From assembly GCA_030544235.1 (NCBI GenBank), contig CM060461.1, positions 7,013,449 to 7,077,448 on the forward strand: 64,000 nt of DNA, in the 5' to 3' direction. The DNA comes from Lepturacanthus savala. Taxonomy: Eukaryota > Chordata > Actinopteri > Scombriformes > Trichiuridae. Every line of letters starts with the position of its first letter. The first letter of the stretch is position 1. The translations under genes and the position numbers were made by a program. The notes under the pieces were generated by a model. That model was not told the DNA's origin. It saw only the letters and a program-made list of their open reading frames with translations, and did no database searches. This document shows, piece by piece, positions 59,201 to 64,000 of the stretch.

Positions 59201-61549
59201 TTTAGCAATTTATTTTCTGTCAATAAACTAAAAGCTGCAGTTCTGGACTTGTCAGCGGACAAAGTTTTTATTTTGCACCTCCAACTTACATTTTCCAAAA
59301 TCGTCTGTAGATCGAAACAACCTCACGTTTCTTTTTCTTCTTTACACCTTCTTGTATATTTTATTTGCAAACTTGGTTCAATTCAACACTTTTTTGCATA
59401 TTTTGTTCATCAGGGTCATCAGTCCAATTGATGGGAAGTCCATGGAGTCCATCTCTAGCGTCAAGATCTTCCACGGCTCCGAGTTCAAAGCTAATGGGAA
59501 GGTCATACGCTGGACGGAGGTACGATACACCTCACGCTCATAATAATCTGGATATCAGAAAGAAAACCATGCTGCCCCAAAAGCAAGTCTTTTAAAATGA
59601 ATTCAGAAAAATGTGAGGGGATTTTAGATGAGATCAATTTCAGGATAACTGTCGGTTTGGTCTAAAACAGCAGTTCCCAAACTTTTTTAGCCGTGCATCC
59701 CCATTTATATCCCAACCTGGTTGACGCACCCACTATGTCCCACCTTCCAAAAAACACAACTAAATGTCTTAAGGCAGCATGTTTAATTCTGCTCAACCAG
59801 AACATCATCATCTAATGATCACATTAACAAAAGAGCATCTGAATTAAATTGAAGTGTACCAAAGTTTGAAAATAACACAACACATTAAAGTTTCTATCAG
59901 GAGATGACAGGCTTAGCAGCAGGAAGTATGTTGGGCGGAGCAGGGTATTTTAACCACAGCAACACTAGTCTGATGATACAGGATATTATGGGATATTATG
60001 TTATAGCTGCTGTTTGGTTGATGTTTTTGAAAGAATGATCATTCATCATCTTGTTCAAAGGATGTGACACTGAGGGACTTTCACACTTCACACACAGTTA
60101 CTTTAAACAGACTAGAGCTTTTTTCCTTGGATAGTTTGTCCAGATGTGAAAGCTCATAGAACTCTGGTCCAAACAAACCAACTCTGGTTGACCCCCTATT
60201 TTCAATATATTTTCGTTTCGTTTGGCATCTCTGCCTCAGCTGAGAGAATACAGTCCTCAGTGTTGAGCTGATCATCAGGAGTTTTTTTTATTATATATCA
60301 GGTCTAGTTTATATAAACAACATCTCACCAGCGTGGAGTCTCTCCTTCAACCACATCTCCGCAAATCTGAGGAAATATGAGCAGGACTCCAGTGACTGGA
60401 CTCGACTGCCGCATGTCACTTGATGCAGGAATAACGACGCACCAAAAAAATAAAAATGAAAAGTGGTAAACCGGCATGTCTAATCAGAGAGAAGTGATAT
60501 AACAGGATGTTGAATATTCATTAAATATGACAAATAAGACAACTTTATTGTGTCGGAAAAAACGCTCCACACCACCATCACATTTTTTAGCTTGCACACC
60601 GCTGAATGGCCACTTGCACACCCCCAGGGGAATCCCTGCTCTAAAAGCTTGACTCACCAATGAAAGCACATTGAATTATGTGCAAAAAAATGTTTTCCTG
60701 TCATTTACCTCTTCCCCTTTTCCTCATCTGTGACATCTTCATTATCAAATCTTCTAAGAAACTAAATCACAGTGATCTTATTTTTTATAATTTGATTCTG
60801 TTCTCCTGTTCAAATGCTGCATTATGTGTGTTTGTTGTGTTCTGTTCTGTAAACATCTTTTGCAAGTTTGTCCATCCTGGAAAAGATTTGAGGTTTCTTT
60901 TCTTTTTTCCTGTTAGTTTTTTTTTTTTTGGTGAGTTTTGGTGGGATGTTATGTTGCTGTCCAACCTCCTGAGGCAAATTTCTGCCAACTAAACTTGACT
61001 TATTTTAGAGCCTGTCCCTGTGATCTCTTCAGGTTTTCTTCCTCCAAAGTGAAGACCAACCCAACGGTCTGAGCGACCCGGCCGATCACAGCCGGCTGAT
61101 GGAGAACGTAGCGAGAGCGTTCTGCGTGGCGCTCTGCCCGCACCTCAAACTGCTGAAGGAGGACGGCATGGCCAAACTGGGGCTGCGGGTCACACTGGAC
61201 TCTGACCAGGTGGGAAGAAGAAGGTTTAATGTCATGGAGAGACTAGAAACTGTTTGAACGTGGATGGGCATGAACCGATTAGTTTGTTTATTGCATTTTA
61301 TACATAAACTATAATGATAAAATAACTGACAATCTCTAACTTGGTTGTCACAAATATCCTTATTTACAACGGTCTTGATCCTTCCAGGTGGGCTACCTGG
61401 CAGGAAGTAATGGTCAGCCCCTCCTGCCTCAGTACCTGAGTGACCTGGACAGCGCCCTGATCCCCGTCATCCATGGAGGGGCGTGTCAGCTGAGCGAGGG
61501 CCCGGTGGTCATGGAGCTGGTTTTCTACATCCTGGAGATCATTTCCTAG
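41286..61549 (+). CDS. zfyve9: Zinc finger FYVE domain-containing protein 9 (SARA), complete coding region
   Basis: Coding exons: 41286-41355, 43121-44562, 46120-46219, 47053-47229, 47408-47571, 49260-49368, 49785-49907, 50935-51090, 52072-52296, 54789-54871, 54993-55097, 56347-56497, 56585-56665, 58523-58685, 59414-59519, 61033-61209 and 61388-61549. They total 3,594 nt and 1,197 aa. SARA sits on early endosomes and presents SMAD2/3 to TGF-beta/activin receptors. The start MENYFQAEAFNLDKVLDEFE is the family's. Exon 2 holds the acidic, low-complexity region (with SKEDSVTEEKE). The FYVE finger (about residues 470-535) has WVPD, RRHHCRACGK and RVC, which bind PI3P. The Smad-binding region (about 538-596) includes NPNNPAEYCSTIPPLQQAQ. 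RVWF near 605-608 fits a PP1-docking motif. The conserved C-terminal region follows, ending VVMELVFYILEIIS. It is about 230 aa shorter than human, all in the variable part before FYVE. Teleosts may have zfyve9a and zfyve9b; I cannot say which this is. Confidence 0.97.
41356..43120 (+). other. zfyve9 intron after the start exon
   Basis: It contains a short TG run (about 41,733-41,746) and otherwise AT-rich unique-looking sequence. The open frames here are short and have no homology I recognise. Confidence 0.65.
44563..46119 (+). other. zfyve9 intron splitting the FYVE finger
   Basis: The intron falls between RACGK and VFCATC. It includes a GC-richer, unique-looking block (about 45,500-45,980) that contrasts with the AT-rich flanks and might be a conserved non-coding element. 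No exon seen. Confidence 0.6.
46390..46855. mobile_element. Possible non-autonomous DNA repeat
   Basis: The left part, GTTGTAACAGCACGATTGTTGGTATTTTTATACCGACAC, and the right part, ACCAATCGATATCAGCTTTG, resemble a fish repeat whose ends contain inverted GGTAT/ATACC wording. Support is weak and no target duplication was found. Confidence 0.3.
47572..49259 (+). other. zfyve9 intron with a TTAA-family related repeat
   Basis: It contains the repeat at 48,642-48,900 and otherwise unique-looking sequence; no exon seen. Confidence 0.6.
48642..48900. repeat. Interspersed repeat, copy 1 of a pair
   Basis: It shares AGTTTTACATCTCCTCTCT, the GGAACTCTAGAAAGAACAG/GGAGCTCTCGAAAGAACAG block, ACGGTTCATTT and the A-rich tail before ACTTTC with 55,217-55,430. 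Confidence 0.7.
49728..49760. repeat. CTT/TTC trinucleotide run in a splice polypyrimidine tract
   Basis: About ten CTT units (one interrupted by G) lie directly upstream of the acceptor at 49,781-49,784. Length change here could affect splicing of the DYAVEE exon. Confidence 0.9.
49908..50934 (+). other. zfyve9 intron with a retroelement tail
   Basis: A poly-T run and GGACTGCCCCTCGGGACCAG with AATAAATAAATAAA (about 50,160-50,335) look like a LINE 3' tail. The rest is AT-rich. Confidence 0.5.
51091..52071 (+). other. zfyve9 intron with a GC-richer unique block
   Basis: The 51,300-51,780 stretch is GC-rich, non-repetitive and lacks splice-bounded homology. It resembles the texture of a conserved non-coding element. 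A C/T-rich tract leads to the acceptor at 52,070-52,071. Confidence 0.5.
52790..52850 (-). mobile_element. Tc1-like terminal fragment
   Basis: GAAGTGTCCAAACTTTTGACTGGTACTGTA (52,821-52,850) is the reverse-complement wording of the standard fish Tc1 end. A weak inverted partner (ACTTTCTCATTTAAAGGGA) precedes it. It sits 15 bp from the next element. Confidence 0.65.
52866..53079. mobile_element. 214-bp TIR element (Tc1/mariner-type MITE), copy 2
   Basis: The left end TACACTACTCATAATAAGTT is mirrored by AACCTATTGTGAGTAATA at the right. It aligns end to end, in the same orientation, with 8,286-8,498. Confidence 0.85.
55098..56346 (+). other. zfyve9 intron with repeat and GC-richer block
   Basis: It contains the repeat at 55,217-55,430. 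From about 55,800 to the acceptor at 56,345-56,346 the sequence is GC-richer and unique in look; no exon seen before 56,347. Confidence 0.55.
55217..55430. repeat. Interspersed repeat, copy 2 of a pair
   Basis: It is related to 48,642-48,900. It ends ATAATATGGGACCTTTTAA, whose reverse complement begins TTAAAAGGTCCCATATTAT. That is the same style of terminus as the TTAA-ended repeats at 18.4 and 31.3 kb, so the families may be related. Confidence 0.65.
56950..58345 (+). mobile_element. Degenerate L2-like non-LTR retrotransposon (RT region plus tail)
   Basis: The plus strand shows broken RT reading: IIDHNMLID (57,215-57,245), then LKWFTSYLNN. A later CSTNNTQLYL stands where the catalytic YADDTQLYL belongs, so the active-site aspartates are lost. 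A long frame follows with VKNLGFIFNSQL, RLQTIRNAAARLLTGTRKRD, HITPILASLHWLPVKF and LNGPAPTYL. The tail has GAAGCACTTTGATTAATTAC and TGTGCTTTACAAATAAA. Several frameshifts and stops make it a dead, older copy than the one at 27 kb. It lies sense in a zfyve9 intron. Confidence 0.85.
59085..59240. repeat. ATTAATC-type interspersed repeat, copy D
   Basis: ATTCAGTTTACTATCGTAAT, AAAGAAACCAGA and AGCTGGAATCAGAG align with the copy at 10.2-10.45 kb. Confidence 0.7.
59668..60638. mobile_element. Complete non-autonomous hAT-like element, about 970 bp
   Basis: The left end CAGCAGTTCCCAAACTTTTT and the right end, read in reverse, CAGGGATTCCCCTGGGGGTG, share the CAG..TTCCC hAT-type terminus. The flanks GTCTAAAA (59,660-59,667) and CTCTAAAA (60,639-60,646) form an 8-bp target duplication with one mismatch, as expected for hAT. 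The interior has no long open frame. It lies in the intron before the 61,033 exon of zfyve9. Confidence 0.8.
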
Positions 61550-63310
61550 GACCACCCCCACCCCCCCCCCATCCGAGACACCCACACCACCTGGAGCTTC
61601 ACCTCCAAACTTTTTTTTTTTTTTTAACTTCCGACATCATCATAAATCTCCATCATCTCCCCCTTCAACCGTTTGCACTTCAAAAAGAGCCTGAAAACTG
61701 TGCTGTGCCAGGCAGGGTAGCATTCTTCAAGTCAACCTATGCATCCGACCACCATGTCCTGCTCCAGAAGTCACCTGGGAGCCGCAGGAGGAGCCGAGCA
61801 GGAACATCTGTCACGTGTTCACGAGTAGCCGACCTCACCTGTCGGGTGCTCTTCCAAGCAGGAAATGAACACAAGAGGTCACACTGGGTCCATCACAGCA
61901 GCCACACTGGGGTTATTGCCTGTAGTCGGTGCAAAGTGCTTACATATGATGTTATTTCCAACGACTCCCATGGTGCAGAAGTGTCTCGTTAACAAAGATA
62001 TAGCTCAATTAAGAAATAACGAGGATCAACTCTATCGTGTTACAGTTCCAATAAACCCCCTGCCCCCTTTGAGCTGAGAGGAGAAATGCAATTTCAATTC
62101 AGTAAATAAATCGAGTTCTGTAGAAACGTGTAGGTCTGCTGCACGTTAGATGACTAAATGATTCTGAAAGGTTCCTCTCATTTTTGAGCAGTCAAATTAT
62201 TATTGACGACAGCGATATTAAATCTGTCATCAACTAGGGATTAATCTGAAGTGATGATAGGTGTATTTTCTTGTTTGGACGTAACAATCAGTTGTTCAAA
62301 CAGAAATGTCACAAAAGTGACTGAAGTACTGAATTCTGTTCCTTAAAAAGTGTTCAGAGGTCAGAACAGGAAGTGTGGCTACTGGGACGGACCCTGTTCC
62401 AGCTCCTCAGCTTCCAACCACCCGTCACTCTGGCATCAGGACGCCCTGAAGCACTGAACCGAGATCAGCAGAGGCCTCTGTGTAGCACGGATGCTCTTTG
62501 ACCACGAGGAGTCATATCCATCACTGAAGCCGTTTTTTGACGGTAAACGGGAAAGTCAGATAAGTTGGAAGGTGCCTCTGTGTGGTGATTTTTATTTTTT
62601 TTTTGCACCCCGGTGCTCAGTGCCTGCAGCAGCGATTCATCAAGGGGGGAAAAAAACATCTTGGCTTCAGTTCTTAAGCTTTACTCATCAAACTCACTAG
62701 ATGCTTTACTTCATGGACAAATGCATTGACTTATTGTACATATTTTTGTAGGCAGAACAACGTCTCCTCCGTTAAATTCCTACATCTGTAGCCTCCACCG
62801 ATCCCAGACGCACAAACCGTTACGGACAGTATTACTGAAGTGATACAGACTCCGCTGACTCTGAAAGAAGATTCACTCTGAAGTTGAAAAGGCCTTTTTT
62901 CAGCTGGTTTAAAAAAAAACAAAAAAAGGTTCCAATGCTTTATTAATTAACTCAAACAATCTGTACATAAAGCTGAAAAAGAAGCAGAGAAGAGAGGAAA
63001 ACGTCTTTTTAAATTTCCACCAATCAGCTCCTCCATCTTCAGCGCTCAAGTGTTCGTTCGGCAGTGGTTGGAAAAACCGCTGCTTTGGTGTCTTTTTACT
63101 CATACAAAGAAAATAACTGTTGAAGATGTAAAGATATAGGTATATATACAGTAAATATATATATTATAAATATATAAGAACTGTATTCAAATGCAGAAGC
63201 AGTGCACTGGATTCTAAGCCATTTACAGGAGAGTTGAAGCGAGCGTCGGGGTTTTGCTGTCGTGTCCTGGATGGAACAGCATAGAATAAAAGTTTAAAAG
63301 TGTTTGAAAG
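61550..63310 (+). other. zfyve9: zfyve9 3' untranslated region (approximate)
   Basis: It follows TAG at 61,547-61,549. Poly(A) signals AATAAA occur at 62,050, 62,105 and 63,285, giving possible UTRs of about 0.5 or 1.75 kb. The region has no coding homology; poly-C and poly-T runs lie just after the stop. Confidence 0.55.
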
Positions 63311-64000
63311 GATCCAGGGTTCCTGCAGAAAGTCGATCTGAAGCTGAATGTATTTCATCCCTCATTTTCTGCGGTTTCTCATTCTCCCAAAGGCCTAGAA
63401 AGCTTTTCAAATCTCTGCAGCCCTGCGTAGGAACCCTAGATCATCGATATGTTATCTTCAAAGGCCTCAACTGTTTAAAGTATGTATGGACAGAACAGGC
63501 TGTGGGAGGTCGAAGCTGCAGCTCCTCTTTTCTGCTCTGGACTGTGCTCTCCTTCAGCAACTTGGACCTGGGGAAAAAATATAAGAATGTATTCCTCCCA
63601 TTTCTGTTCAAATCTGCAAATTGTGTTTTTGTTTTTCTTTATATATTGGACCTGGCTAGACTAATCACCAAAAAACAAAACTGAACAAAAAAAAAACACC
63701 CTGGCCTGTCAAAATGCTCTGTACAGTAATCATTCTGCATTATGGCAAGTGAAATGCATTTCTCCATCTTTAATCAAGCTAATATAAAACCATTAAGGGG
63801 CTACACGGGAAGTGCTGTCAGCGCAGTACGACAGGTTTTTGTTGTAAGCGTTTTATTGGAGGAAAACAATCGTCATCACAAGTGAGACTCTCCATCTGAG
63901 ACCGACAATCACATGAAAATCTGCAGAAGAGCCGACCAAGTTTTAATTAGACCTGTAGCTATTCTGTATTCATTTATTACACAACTTAAAGTATTTTATG
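63311..64000. other. Intergenic end of window, possible 3' end of a minus-strand gene
   Basis: No coding sequence. A minus-strand AATAAA (63,857-63,852) could end a gene entering from the right. In human the next gene, CC2D1B, is oriented that way; this is inference only. Confidence 0.3.

Noticed and set aside
1..64000. tRNA, rRNA or microRNA genes
   Set aside because: I saw no cloverleaf with A/B boxes, no rRNA sequence and no hairpin I could match to a known miRNA. A covariance-model scan was not possible here.

Overview
The window is vertebrate nuclear DNA, almost certainly from a ray-finned fish, probably a teleost. It is AT-rich, with short coding exons bounded by GT..AG splice sites and compact introns. 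Its repeats are typical of teleosts: Tc1/mariner-type MITEs, hAT-like elements, L2/Rex-type LINE 3' ends and CA/TG microsatellites. The species cannot be named from the sequence alone. The coding exons below were joined by splice phase and by recognisable protein homology; every model closes in frame.

Layout: (1) 1-7,357 has no recognisable exon and is read as intron 1 or upstream DNA of gipc2. (2) 7,358-12,200 (+) holds exons 2-6 of a GIPC-family PDZ adaptor, most likely gipc2; its first exon lies outside the window. (3) 14,225-18,748 (-) is complete txndc12 (ERp18/ERp19), seven coding exons, 173 aa, with a signal peptide, a WCGAC active site and a GDEL ER-retention tail. Gipc2 and txndc12 converge tail to tail on opposed poly(A) signals. 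(4) 18.75-20.2 kb is a head-to-head promoter interval. (5) 20,230-27,842 (+) is complete btf3l4 (158 aa, a NAC-beta paralogue); its last intron is loaded with transposons. (6) About 30.5 kb is a GC-rich promoter and candidate non-coding first exon for zfyve9. (7) 41,286-61,549 (+) is the complete coding region of zfyve9 (SARA), 17 coding exons and 1,197 aa, with FYVE, Smad-binding and C-terminal regions. (8) The end of the window is zfyve9 3' UTR and possibly the 3' end of a minus-strand neighbour.

The genes do not form a functional cassette. Txndc12-btf3l4-zfyve9 is the conserved vertebrate neighbourhood also found on human 1p32. TXNDC12 works in ER thiol redox, BTF3L4 is related to the ribosome-bound NAC chaperone, ZFYVE9 presents SMAD2/3 to TGF-beta receptors on early endosomes, and GIPC adaptors link membrane cargo to myosin VI. 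GIPC and SARA both act on endosomes, but nothing in the sequence ties their expression together.

I found no convincing novel gene system. The most notable non-genic signals are several related repeat families recurring across the window. They include a 213-214 bp TIR element present twice, a TTAA-ended family with a perfect palindrome, and a complete non-autonomous hAT-like element of about 970 bp with a near-perfect 8-bp target duplication. Others are a 14-bp perfect hairpin containing TAATTA, 13-bp and 22-bp tandem arrays, and the opposed AATAAA/TTTATT motif between gipc2 and txndc12.
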